The notes below the pieces were generated by a model, which worked only from the letters and a program-made list of their open reading frames with translations, ran no database searches and was not told where the DNA came from. Positions 38,209 to 49,842 of a DNA stretch of 64,000 nt are shown one piece after another (position 1 is the stretch's first letter; each line of letters starts with the position of its first letter). Made by a program: the position numbers and the translations under genes. The stretch lies in the NCBI RefSeq assembly GCF_003473485.1, contig NC_053046.1, positions 42,431,832-42,495,831 of the forward strand, given 5' to 3'. The DNA comes from Medicago truncatula (Eukaryota > Streptophyta > Magnoliopsida > Fabales > Fabaceae).

Positions 38209-38765
38209 ATCTTACCCAAGACCGTCTTAAACAATTCGTTGGCCCAATTTTAATCTTATAAATTGACCCCTAATAAAAATAGATTTTTTTTTAAAGTAAA
38301 TTATAATAACATCGAAAACATGTAAATAATGTCAATAACATCAAAAAAGAGATTTTATGTTCAAATCACTAACATCAAAATACAAATTTGTTGTGACAGA
38401 TAATTCATAGATTCAAAAAGGCTTTTCTTTTTTAATTAAGCAAAAGGATTTGGTTTGGGCAAAAAAGTGATTAAAATTAGGCTTAAATAAGTAAAAGGTC
38501 CCTGTAAGTTGATGTGTTTTTTGTTTTAGTTATGGTAAATTTTTTTCTTGCGAAACAACCCTTGTAATTACCAAACGTTTTGGAACTCGTCCCTGCCGTC
38601 AGGTTCCGTGAAAAAAATGGTTTGTTGGCTAACGGACGCCTACGTGGCACATGCTGATATGGCAACCGGTGCCAACTGGGTTAAGTACAGGGACTAAAAC
38701 CAAAAACGTATTTTTACACAGGGATGTAATTAAAAAAACTTAAACATCAATTTTTGAATTTTAAA

Positions 38766-39182
38766 GGTCAAATGCATCTAAACGTCCTTTAAGTTTTTTG
38801 TTTTTCCCAAAGTCGTCCTTTAAGTTTCAAAAGTCCCAAACAAGTCCTTTAAGTTTCAAAAGTCCCAAACAAGTCCTTTTAGTTTTTGAATCGTTTCAAA
38901 CAAGTCCTTTTAGAGGATAATGGTGATGATTTAGATGATAGCAACAAAGAGCATTATCCACCATTTATCATGCCTAAAAAGATGACTAATTTTAAGTGAG
39001 TGTTAGGAGCCAGATTTGGTACCAAAGATGAGTTCAAGGAAGCAATTACCAACTATGCTATCTACAATAGGACTTGTTTGAAATGATTTAAAAACTAAAA
39101 TGACTTGTTTGAGACTTTTGAAACTTAAAGGACGACTTTGGGAAAAATGAAAAACTTAAAGGACCTTTAGATGCATTTGACC
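38766..39182. mobile_element. Nested MULE deletion derivative
   Basis: A 417-bp element inserted in the left arm of the larger MULE, with perfect 9-bp duplication AATTTTAAA (38757-38765 and 39183-39191). Inverted ends of about 70 bp start GGTCAAATGCATCTAAA and include CCCAAAGTCGTCCTTTAAG. The centre (about 38905-39075) encodes a MuDR-type transposase N-terminal scrap, with words such as KKMTNFK, a stop, then VLGARFGTKDEFKEAITNYA. It is therefore an internal-deletion product of an autonomous MULE. Confidence 0.85.
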
Positions 39183-39890
39183 AATTTTAAAAACCACTTT
39201 TCCTTCTTCTTCCTCTCTCTGATCTTTCATTCTTCTTCAATCCTTCCATATCCAACTTTCAATTTCCTGCGCCCTAAATCCCATTTCCTTCAACAATGTC
39301 TTCTCATTCCATTTCTCAATCATCATATTAGGCAACTCATCAATGCCCTAAAACCCTAAAACGCACCAAACTTACAGGGACATTTTCCTTATTTAAACCA
39401 AATTCAAATTATCAATGTTGAAAAAGTCACTACACAACCCAGCTGGTCAAATATTTGATAAATAAAGCAACGCTATAAGCACCACAACTAAGCTCTCAAT
39501 AAACTTGTGGACAGCTGAAATGCTTAACAAGCAATCATCTAAAGAACCTCAAATTCTTCAACATGCCACACATTTGAAAGGAAAACAATGCCTTGTGCCC
39601 ATATCAGATACATTAGGAATAAATATAATGCTAAAAGGGAAACATCACACAACAATGAGGAAGATGATGAACAGACTTATGCTGCAAACTAATTTGGCAT
39701 TATACAGAGACCTATGAGAAATCATGAACAAAACACAGAGTACACTAGCCACACTTAAATAGAAAACCAACTATATTTAATTTTCATAATATAACCAGAT
39801 GAACAATTCCAAAAAGTGGAAATCACATCTTGATGTGTGAGTTGCTAAAAGACACATTCATGGATGACTTCTAGCAAAACCCATATATAT

Positions 39891-40367
39891 AGATATATAA
39901 GGTTTTAAAAAACGGTCCGTTACTAAGAAAAAGGTCGTGACAAAAAAGTATAGGTAGCGGACGTTACCGTTTTTCACCGTTTTTACAGAGTGAACAAAAA
40001 TCACGTCGAAAAGCCGTTACAACCACAACGAAACATCGTTACGGCCGCAAAAAATTGTCGCTCATGACAATAGACATAAAATCCAGATATTTTTTTTCTT
40101 CAATTGAGATAGATGAAAATCCCATTTTTAGTACAAATCTGATCATAAATTAATAAGTTATCTCCTTATCTAGTTTAGAACTTCAAATCTTTCTCTAGTT
40201 TAAGTTATTTATGTTACTATCTTTATTCAAAAGTTGTGCAATGTTGTGATTAATTCACACCACGACAACCATACTCCGTATCACAACACCCAAAATGGCC
40301 GAAATCACGAAATCCTATAAGCGACCGCGACCTTGACCACGACCGTTATTTAAAACCTTATATATCT
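39891..40367. mobile_element. Inverted-repeat element inside the MULE
   Basis: Ends AGATATATAAGGTTTTAAA (39891) and its exact complement ending at 40367, followed inward by AACGGTCCG / AACGGTCGTGG. GC-rich CCGTTAC and CGACCGCGACC words occur near both ends. About 477 bp, non-coding. Superfamily not assignable; no clear duplication. Confidence 0.6.
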
Positions 40368-40475
40368 TTTTATATGTACCAAAACAACACCAGATAGAAT
40401 AATTATCCTACAAACTCCAAACCTTATCAAACACCAGCCACAAAGGACTCAATAATCTCGGTAATGCACGTCTCC

Positions 40476-40673
40476 TTAATCATCTCTCGCAGAAGCAACA
40501 TCGCTCTCAACCATATCCGCAAGCTTACACTCTTCATACCTCATCCCTTCTTCCAGAGCAAGTCCGCCCAACGCCCTAGCAACAGCACCAACATCTAGTC
40601 CAACTGTTATAAGAGTAATTGGTGTAGTAATTGTAAGGTGAAGGTGGTGGAGAAGGTGTAGAATAGTTATCAA
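40476..40673 (-). pseudogene. Captured host-gene fragment in MULE
   Basis: On the minus strand a frame ends with GAVARALGGLALEEG...ADMVESDVASARDD then stop, a composition typical of a real soluble plant protein rather than a transposase. Just upstream (about 40630-40690) another frame reads STPSPPPSPYNYYTNYSYN, and the join TTATAACAG/TTGG resembles a former splice acceptor. I do not recognise the donor gene. Its location between MULE arms fits gene-fragment capture. Confidence 0.45.
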
Positions 40674-40939
40674 ATGAGTTGCCTATACGATGATTGAGAA
40701 ATGGAATGAGAAGAGATTGTTGAAGGAAATGGGTTTTAGGGCGCAGGCAATTGAAGTTTGAACATGGAAGGATTGAAGAAGAAGAAGAATGAAAGATAAT
40801 AGAGAGGAAGAAGAAAGAAAGAGTGGTTTTTAAAATTCAAAAATTGATGTTTATGTTTTTTTAATTACATCCTGTGTAAAAATAAGTGTGTAGTGACCTT
40901 TTACTTATTTAAGCCTTAAAATTAAAGGAAAATAAATGT

Positions 40940-41012
40940 AAAGAAGAGACCTAGACTTGAACCCCAAGCCATGCAATCATATACTTAATGCTCTACCACT
41001 GAAGTATTCTTA
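40940..41012 (-). repeat. tRNA-like segment in hAT arm
   Basis: The minus strand reads TTCAGTGGTAGAGC (A-box-like) followed about 25 nt later by GGGGTTCAAGTCT (B-box-like). The anticodon arm does not pair convincingly and the acceptor ends match only partly, so it is not a functional tRNA gene; it looks like a tRNA-derived relic carried by the transposon. Confidence 0.45.
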
Positions 41013-41156
41013 ACCATTTGTTAACTGCTCGCTTTTACCTCTATATAACACTTACTATAGGACCTTACATATAAAAAAAAATATGGGCCCCCAAAAATTT
41101 GAGGCCCGATGTCATCGCCCAGCCCCGACGGGCTATGGGCCGGCCCTGATCTTACC

Positions 41157-42331
41157 ACAAGATCCACGTAGATAAACAAATATGTATATACTCTACAAAG
41201 TCAAAAGCATATAAAGTTTATGGAAAATGCTCCTTATAGCGAGGTTTTACGAGCGAGTGTTTATTCAATATTTTTTCCTAATCTATAGCAACTACCTCCC
41301 ATGTTATTGGTTAATTGCTTTTCGCAAACCCTTCAGAACAATTTTCATCGGGATAAATAGCACGGCTGAAAGTTTATGGAATTAATGTTTGAAGATAAGT
41401 TGATAATATGATTTTTATAGTTTTCTATTGGAGAGATAGTTCAACCTCATCTTTATGAGAGAATATGCAAGGGTGAAGGGAAAACAACATTGTTAAAAAT
41501 TCTCTGTTTTCATGCATGCACCCAAATAAATGAGATTGCTCTTTAAGTATCTAGTGATTGCTCACAAACACCTACCAATCAGCAATTAACTACAGTTTGA
41601 TACTTTTTAAAAAATGGGTCTCATTATATTCAATATATTAACAAGTTTTAACTTAACCAACAAAAATGTCAAAATTGCTAAGTCAAACGTCGAGACCAAA
41701 GTTCAATCGAAATGTCATTCTTAAACAAACACCCTGGCTACGTGTTGAGAGTGGTTAGTGAAATAATGGAAAGAAAAGAAAGTATTCTTGACATGGCAGA
41801 AAAAAAAAAAAAAACAAAATTCTCAATGTTATTTATTATATCTTGTCTATAAATTCTTTGTCTATAAATTGGTAAAAAAAAAAAACCTAAACTATTAGTG
41901 TGGGATGTCCTGATTGAAATTTAACCCTTAACTCTTTCATTTATATAAATTACCGATAATGAGTCTTTGGCATATATACCTTCATCTAGACATTCTTGTT
42001 TTGTTCCTTTTGCTAAAAAATTCTAATTTTTTTAGGAGAAATTTTCACAATATTACCAAAAAATTATTTAACCCTTTTTACTATTATTATTTGTATCACT
42101 ATCATCATATGTAATTATAGTTTCATAACGTATATTTGTCAAAATGAAAAAACTTACACTTAAATCTGCTTATTTAACCTGGTATTATTACAATATACAA
42201 TGAATTCATTGTATATTCTAATAGGTATACGATGTTATCCACTGAGAATAAATCAAAATTGCCACTATCTTTTGTCCACCCATTCTCAAAAGATGTATCC
42301 TGTACCGGTTTCTGAATATATATGCATCTAG
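41157..42331. other. Intergenic upstream of P450 pseudogene
   Basis: AT-rich DNA without recognised gene or element. The last few hundred bp occupy the place of the P450 promoter and N-terminal anchor, neither of which I can identify. Confidence 0.45.
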
Positions 42332-44065
42332 TTGGTGAACAGAAATGCTAAGCTTCAACAAAGCTATAACAGTTCCACTATCAATTTACCACCTGGACCA
42401 TGGACACTGCCCCTCATAGGAAATATACATCATATTATTAGTAGCTCACTGCCCCATCATTGCTTCAAAATTTTGGAAGAGAAATATGGACCTCTGATGC
42501 ACTTAAAACTAGGAGAGGTGCCTTACATAATAGTTAGTTCACCAGAAATGGCCAAAGAGATTATGAAAACACATGACATCACATTTTGTGATAGGCCAAA
42601 CCTTCTTTTGCCCACAATACTTACTTACAATAATACAGATATTGCATTCTCTATTATACATGGAGAACACTGGAGACAACTGCGAAAGCTATGTGTTATA
42701 GAGCTATTAAGTGCAAAGCGTGTTCAATCATTTAGTTCTATAAGAAGCAAGTGAAGGATCAGTTGTTAATCTCACTCAGAAGATTTTGTCAACAACCTAT
42801 GGGATAACGGCGCGTGCAACTTTTGGGAAAAAGAACATACACCAAGAAGCATTCAAATTAGCAATGGAGGAAGCATTGAGCCTGATGGGAGGATTTTGCA
42901 TTGTTGATTTGTATCCTTCTATTAAATTTCTACGATGGGTGAGCAGGGCAAATTAAAGACCAAACTTGCCAGACATCATTGATGATCATAAAAGAAGTCA
43001 CATGGAAGAAAGCAAAGATGAAGATCTAATTGATGTTCTTCTCAAGATTCAACAGGAAAGTGAGCACTCATAACATCCCTTGACTGATGATAATTTAAAA
43101 GCAGTCATCCAGGTTAGTCTACAACTAACCATGTTAATAATTTTAGGGTTAATTATGCTTTTGATCCCCTAAATATACATACTATTGATTTTAGTCCTCC
43201 TAAAATTCTCCATCTATGGAATTGGTCCCTGCTGTTAACTCCTCTTTAACGGTGTTGATGTGGCAACGCCACATGTGCATACCAAATGACGTGGCACTGC
43301 CACATGGATTTTTACTTTGCTGACGTGGATTTTTTTAAAGATTTCCTGAAGAAGATCAAAAATAATATTATCTTAACTAATCATTGTATTTGGAGAGAAT
43401 ATAAAAATTATAACTTATTTTTTAGCTGTGATGTGTGGAAGGGTGTGGGTTAGATGATAAATTATGTTAATCCATTTACAGGACTTGTTCACTGCTGGTG
43501 GCGAAACATCGTCAGGGGCTGTGTTATGAGGGATGTCTGAGATGGTAAAGAATCCAAAGGTGATGGAAAAGCACAAGCTGAGGTAAGAAGAGTGTTTGAT
43601 AGAAAGGGGTATGTGGTTGAGACAGAGTTGCACCAATTGATATACTTGAAGTCTGTTATCAAAGAAACAATGAGGTTGCATCCTGCTATACCATTGTTGA
43701 TTCCAAGAGAAAGTATGAAGCCATGCCAAATTAATGGATATGATATCCCGGCCAAGACTAGGGTTCTTGTCAATGCTTGGGCAATTGGAAGAGATCCAAG
43801 ATATTGGGTCGAAGCTGAGAATTTCAAACCCGAGAGGTTTGTTAATAGTCCAATTGATTTCAATGGCACAGACTTCGAATACATACCATTTGGTGCTGGA
43901 AGGAGGATGTGCCCAGGCATTGCCTTCGGCATACCCAACGTTGAGCTTCCTCTTGCTGAATTACTTTATCACTTTGATTGGAAGCTTCTCAATGGAATGA
44001 AGTGTGAAGAACTTGATATGACTGAGTCATTTGGGATTACTGTAGGAAGAAAACATGACCTATGA
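42332..44065 (+). pseudogene. CYP71-clan cytochrome P450 pseudogene
   Basis: Remnant of an A-type plant P450 (CYP71D-like), a haem monooxygenase normally on the ER membrane. Exon 1 is 42332-43112 and exon 2 is 43482-44065 with standard donor and acceptor. Visible parts are the proline hinge LPPGPWTLPLIGN, the C-helix GEHWRQLRKLC, the I-helix FTAGGETSS, the K-helix KETMRLHP and the haem loop [10 protein letters not shown]. Lesions: no N-terminal membrane anchor or ATG in frame, TGA at 42752-42754 with frameshift, TAA at 42954-42956 and 43071-43073, TGA at 43527-43529, a frameshift near 43570 and TGA at 44063-44065 where the second copy at 62200 has cysteine. The intron contains half of a MULE-type MITE. 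The substrate cannot be inferred. Confidence 0.9.
43145..43345. mobile_element. One-ended MULE-type MITE in P450 intron
   Basis: GGGTTAATTATGCTTTTGATCCCC followed by GGTCCCTGCTGTTAACTCC and two ACGTGGCA words matches the left part of a MULE-related legume MITE (compare the ends at 10729). No complementary right end occurs before exon 2, so it is truncated; the right limit is approximate. Confidence 0.5.
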
Positions 44066-46442
44066 TTAATTCCTATTACACGTTGTCCTTACTATTTGTA
44101 TTGCCAAAGCAAACCTGTTTAGTGTTTAATTTCCATATACTACTTTCAGTAATAATGTGTATGATGTTCCGAATAATGACTGTGGTTGGTAATAATTTGT
44201 TGTAAATAATTTTACTAGATGTCGTTTACACTTGCATATGATATTTGTGACAAACATTGAATTTGTGTTTGAATGAATTTGTAAACTGTTAAGTATAGTT
44301 GTATCATATTGTATAACACATTTTAACTAGAGAGAGGAAATCTTTCCCAAAATTGAATTCACCTGAAACAGATCGCAGAAGGATTGTAGTTAATCAATTT
44401 TACATAAATGACTTACCTTAAAATATAGAGAAACAGTAAGGAAATACTAAGCAAGTTATTGTTATATTATATTAGAGTATTTATGATCATACTCATAATT
44501 TACAAAATTGCTAAATACACCATATAAAATTGTATGTAATAGTCTTCCTTTCGGTTAGTAATTCTAAAATAAGTGAGTATTTGAAACTACATACCTGTTA
44601 CATGGTTGGCCAATATCACCAACCACAATGTCACCCAAATATTATCCATAAAGTTAAATGAGACCGGCGGATGGTATTGCAATTCCATTGTTGGGATGGA
44701 TCACCAAGAAATGCTAGAATTGACCATCATATCACATTTCTCAGTTTCACAAAGGAAAAAAAAAGATCTACGATTAAAAAAAATACTCCATTTTCTTAAA
44801 CATTTTGGGATATATGTAAGCACGTGAAATATTAGTCTTGATGATGCACTTGTGATTTGCTTTGATAATAAGTATGATAGTCGCCTCTTGTATTACAATT
44901 ACATATGATTGACATAGTGAGCGACAAAACTGCTATTGCGAGTAAAATTGTGAGAAGCTATTGAGTAAAATAATGAGGAGAATTTCGTCAAAAAGGTGAA
45001 ATAGTGAGAAGAATGGTCATTACTAATTGTGTTCAGTTGAGGAGAATTGTGTAAGGGTTTAGAATGTTATAAATTGATAATTGCAAATGTTTATTAAGTC
45101 AAAGATCAAATCGAAAGTCAAAGATCAATTAGATTTAGTGTTCTTATTACATTGAAGAGAAAGGAAAAGATAGAAGAAGATTAAGCTCTAGGACTAAATC
45201 ATTACTATAGAGTACTTAAGAAAGAAAGGAGAGACTTTCATCATTTTTCTTCATACCCTTCTTGCTAATCATTACTCTCCTTTTCTAGAAAGTTAAGAGA
45301 ATATTTTCTTGTTGGAACTTGGAATTATCCCTTAGCAGTTGGATCAAGTGACATATGTTCTTTGTCTCTAATCAATTGTTAATTTCACTTTGATAACTTT
45401 GACTCTACTTATACTTGGATCATAACAAATTGATTCTAATTAGTCACTTCAAAAATTTACATTAAAAATTGATCATAGTAATCAACTTCAATGGTTTTTA
45501 GGAAAATGCTGTTTATCTTAACAAATACCCTCGTGAAATACAACGAACTAATTTTATTGGTTATTATAATCAACTGCATCCCCTGATTTCAAAAAGAAAC
45601 ACCTAGACACTTTAGCAGCGCTGAATATTATGTTTATTGTGTAAACAAATTTTAATAGTGATTTTATGAATTATTTATTTTTAAAAATTATTATAGAACC
45701 AAAAATACATATAAAAATGCAATGATAATTTTTAGTGACAATTGCAATTCTTGGTAGAGGTCTTCGAGAAATTACCTACGGTTGTCTGTAGCTAAAGGTT
45801 GAAAACATTAAATAACCAGGAGATTTACCTACACATTTGGGACTTATGGTTACAGTTTTTGCACGTCACGATAATTCAAATTTCTTGTATTGTGTATGTA
45901 AAAATATTGGGAAAAATCAGGTGTGGCTATTATCACGCTATGTCTAGAGGTGGATCTACCTCTAGGCAGATTTCTCTTTAGGAACCTCATAGATGTCTCA
46001 ACTTATCCAAAATGCAACCAAAGACAATTAACCAACGTTTAGCTTAAAAAATGATTTACGAGATTTAAAAAGTGTCGAGCGATAATTAACCATCATTTTG
46101 CAGTGTAAATGGTAGTTGATTGTCGTTCAATAGGAGCCTCTGACAAATTGCTAGGTCCTTAAAAGAGCAATCCTCCTATTTTTCTTAATTGAAATAACTT
46201 GGCCTTTTAGCTAAAAAAGATGCCCCACTTTAAATAATTGAAAGCCCAATTTTAATTAGAGAATTGCTATTTTGTATGTGTGTGTTTTCAAATGACTATT
46301 TTCATTTTGTCTATTAAAAAAAAAGTTAAATATTCAATATCATAATCACAATAATTTGTTAACATAATTCAGACAGAATTTGTTACATACAAGTTGTTTT
46401 AAGATTTTTTTATTGACCTTTTGATTATGAGATAAAAAGTAT

Positions 46443-47215
46443 CTCTTATTTCTTAAAGTTAACCGAACGTAAAATTTTGTCCTAGATTTAACCTAACTTC
46501 TTTGCTTAATTTTACTATTTTAACTATATTTAATTAACCCATTTAATTACACCTCTTATTCTTTAAAGTTAACCCGAATGCAAATTTTTGCCCTATATTT
46601 AACCTAATTTCTTTGCTTAATTTTACTATTTTAACCCTATTTAATTACATCTCTTATCTTATTATCTAATCCTAAACTACAATGTAAACAACTTTGCACA
46701 ACCTTAAACCTAATTTGTGAGCGGGAAATCTGCTTTGTTTACTCATTTAATGACATTTTCAAAATTCAAATTCGTTTTACTCTCTCTCTCTCTCTCATGG
46801 GTATGATTCACAAAAAACTTTGACCCTAGATTTAACCTATTTTTTTCGCGTGCCTTTACTATATTAACCCTAGATTTAATTTATGCAAAATGTCATCTCT
46901 TATTTTAACCTAATTTTTCCTCCACACTTTTGCATATAATGTTTATCTAAAGTAAAATAAAATTATGTTCCTAATTATAAGCTATTTTTTGGAAATCTCT
47001 TACTAATGTTAACCCGTCTCGCTATACTTAACTTAATTTTTCTATCCACACTTTTGCATTTAATGTTTATCTAAAGTAAAATAAAATTATGTTCCTAATT
47101 ATATGCTGTGTTTTTTTGGAAAGGAATAACCGTTAACCCGTCTCGCTATACTTAACCTAATATCTTACTTATAAATGTTAACTCGTCTTGTTATACTTAA
47201 CCTATTATGTTACGT
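46443..47215. repeat. Two related decayed tandem arrays
   Basis: At 46443-46660 a ~110-bp unit (CTCTTATT..TTAAAGTTAACC..TTAACCTAA..CTTTGCTTAATTTTACTATTTTAA) occurs about twice. At 46905-47215 a 124-bp unit (CCACACTTTTGCAT..AAAATTATGTTCCTAATTATA..TAACCCGTCTCGCTATACTTAA) occurs about 2.5 times. They share TTAACC and AACCTAATTT words and may be one degenerate family. A (CT)n run lies at 46780-46796 between them. Confidence 0.65.
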
Positions 47216-47628
47216 TACGATATCAAGGACGATGTTATGAAAAATTATGTTGTGGGACAGTACCAACGTCTATGCTTCTTAATATTATGAAATACTATAT
47301 GACAATCATGACATTCATCTAAACTATTTTGTTATCTATTACCTTTCATATGGACTAATTCGGCCTACATTATGTCGGTAGTGCCTTGTAAATTTAAGAC
47401 ATTTCCCATTTGCCTTGTAAAATTAAGACCATTCCTATTGAAATTCATTTATTGAATTGTCTAGTAATTTTGGTTGAGTTGGTTGAAACAACAAGTTGCA
47501 AAAGTAACCTCTGTTGCGTAGATTTGATTCAGTTTGAATTACAAAAGATGTAGTATGTAATTGTTCATGCGAGCTGTTTTAGTCGGCCAAAAGGAAGGCA
47601 CAGTTTGGCCGGATAATTACATATCTAC

Positions 47629-48165
47629 GATGGTAAATATGCGGTAATTATTATGTTTTTCCATGTGGATAATGAGGATGTCAAAAGACACTCATTATCT
47701 GACCGGACCTCTTAAAATTTTATCCATGTGGATAATGAGGATGTTAAAAAGCACCCATTATCTGACATGACTTATTACCATATTTGATCATTGCATTGAG
47801 ATTACCGTTTGCAGTTAATTCTTAGCAGTCAAAAGATTGTGTTTTAATGGTGCTTTGGTATCTTGTTTTTGGTCTTTTAATTTACAATTTGTGATGATAA
47901 ATATGTGGTAATTCTTAAAAAAAAAAAAAAAAAAATTCATGTGGGTAATGAGGATGTCAAAAGGCACCAATTATCTGACATGACTTCTTAAGTTTTTCCA
48001 TGTGGGTAATGAGGATGTCAAAAGGCACCCATTATCTGACAGGACTTATTACCAATATTTGATCATTGCACTGAGAGTACCGCTTACAATTAATTTTAGC
48101 AGTCAAAAGATTGTGTTTTAATGGTGCGCTTGGTATCTTGTTTTTGTCTTTTAATTTACAAATAA
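47629..48165. repeat. 264-bp tandem repeat with internal duplication
   Basis: Unit starts GATGGTAAATATGCGGTAATT at 47629 and GATGATAAATATGTGGTAATT at 47893 (period 264). Within each unit a ~64-bp block, CCATGTGG(A/G)TAATGAGGATGT...CCATTATCTGACA, occurs twice in tandem. Unit 2 carries a poly(A) run of about 19 at 47919-47937 where unit 1 has a T-rich stretch. Both units end with AGCAGTCAAAAGATTGTGTTTTAATGGTGC. Confidence 0.8.
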
Positions 48166-49842
48166 AGATAAATTGTGCATGTCTTATAATTAATTAATTT
48201 TGACATGTCGATTAATGTTGTGTGAGTGTAAACTCATTTAAGTATTTAAGAGTTTACATCCACACCTATGATGGTAAACATTTGACAATTATAAGAATTT
48301 ATTCTTTGTCAAAGTAAATTGTCATTGTTTGATCATTGTTATAAAATACCACTAGCAATTGATATTATTTTTAAAGACTTGATATTGATGATGCATTAGG
48401 TATTTTGGTGAGTGCTTTTGCTACTCTTGTTCTCTTTAAACTAATATAGTTTATGTATCTGCTAATCTGAGTTGAATTTTTAAACTCTTAAAAGTTCTAA
48501 CTTTTAGGAATTGAAGAATAATATTAACATTATTCTTGGATCTAGACCTTAGATAAGGGTGGTGAAACTCACATTCTCTCACATATTCAGCATCTAATTT
48601 GAGAATCAAGTTTGACAAGTGAGTATACACCAAATCTCATAGGTCATATGTGATCATAAAGTTAAAATCTCATGTGTATTAGAGGTATTGTTTAAGATGA
48701 CAATTTTTGTCATATTTTCTTTGCTTAAACTAAGGTGCTTTTAAAGCAATATAGAGAAAGACAAACTCTCATTGCAGAGAGAGTATTTCATTAAGATTGT
48801 TTGGCAAAGAAAATGTAAGAAGCACATCATGTAAATATTTAATCTTGCTAAGACACTATAATTTCGACTATCTATGACCGGTTCGAAAATTCAGTAATTT
48901 CGACAATCATATGACTTGTTCGACAATTCAGTATTTAGTATTCTCTTTGCACAATTAAGTTTATAACTATTTCAGTTAGAAATGATCATTTAAATGATCA
49001 ATTCATAAAGTGTGCAAATAAGGAAAAGTTGAAGCAAGAGAAAATAAAATAGTGCTCATTCGGAAAATACCTCAAAAGATAAGGGCAAATGAAGAATGAT
49101 AATCTTGACTGACTTATGTCCAATGACGTTGAAAGATATGTCAATTAAGAATGGACAAAGTCGATAAAGATTTCTTTATTCATTTTTAAACCAATTTTAG
49201 ATTGTCGTTACTAGCATTTTTTTTTTGTATATAAAAGACAATTTAGTAAATCATTATTTGAATTAATTTTTGTTTTAATTTCTCTTTGATGAAATCAAGA
49301 TATTTTGAGTTTTATTTTCAAACGATGATTTCAATGTGTCTTTTAAGTTCAATTATCAGAGTCAATTTAGTTATGACTTGTGACATTCTATATTGTTTAA
49401 GGTTTTGAAAACTATAAAGATTTTCATCCCACAAATTAAGGAAATTTTGAGACATAAATTGTTAAGTTTTCTTGAGGATATTGAGTTTGGGGGAGAGATA
49501 TGGTAATAGAACAAAATTGAATGAGGAAGAATTAGTTCTAAACTAATTCATATAGTTACTTTTATTATAGTATATTTGAATCCTCATGAGGACATTATTG
49601 TTCTACCTCTCAATCAAGTTAAGAAACTATTTCATCTAGATCAAACTCAACACCTTCAAGAATTAGGGATTCTAGTGTCATTAAGAATTGACTAAAAAGA
49701 GAAATTCTATTTAGTTTGATTGAAAGACTCTATTAGGACAGTCATGATACTAGTTTGCTTATTATAAATTTGGAGCTGCATAAGATGGATTTCAATATAG
49801 TGTTTCTTAATGGTGACATTAACGATACAATATGGTGCATAT

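Larger units (their letters stand above)
38480..40915. mobile_element. Mutator-like element, long inverted ends
   Basis: Perfect 9-bp duplication TTAAAATTA (38471-38479 and 40916-40924). The ends begin GGCTTAAATAAGTAAAAGG on both strands. Imperfect inverted similarity continues for about 240 bp from the right end and is mirrored on the left, where it is interrupted by a ~200-bp segment (38500-38715) and by the MITE at 38766. Between the arms are a non-transposase protein-like fragment (40476-40673) and another inverted-repeat element. No transposase of its own is visible outside the nested piece, so it is non-autonomous and Pack-MULE-like. Confidence 0.85.
38217..41148. mobile_element. hAT-type element carrying nested MULE
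   Basis: Perfect 8-bp flanks ATCTTACC (38209-38216 and 41149-41156) and inverted ends CAAGACCGTC / CAGGGCCGGC (right end complement) define a hAT transposon. Without the MULE at 38480-40915 and its duplication, the element is about 490 bp, AT-rich and non-coding, hence non-autonomous. Its right arm has GGCCC-rich ends and a tRNA-like segment. It is the outermost shell of a nested stack. Confidence 0.85.
44066..49439. other. Intergenic with decayed tandem repeats
   Basis: About 5.4 kb without a recognisable gene. The left part (to about 46400) is plain AT-rich sequence. The tandem arrays at 46443-47215 and 47629-48165 are described separately. From 48200 to 49440 nothing is recognised, though it could be the eroded 5' part of the copia element that follows. 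Confidence 0.45.

Noticed and set aside
40940-41012. Possible functional tRNA gene
   Set aside because: The anticodon stem and acceptor stem do not pair properly, and it lies inside a transposon.
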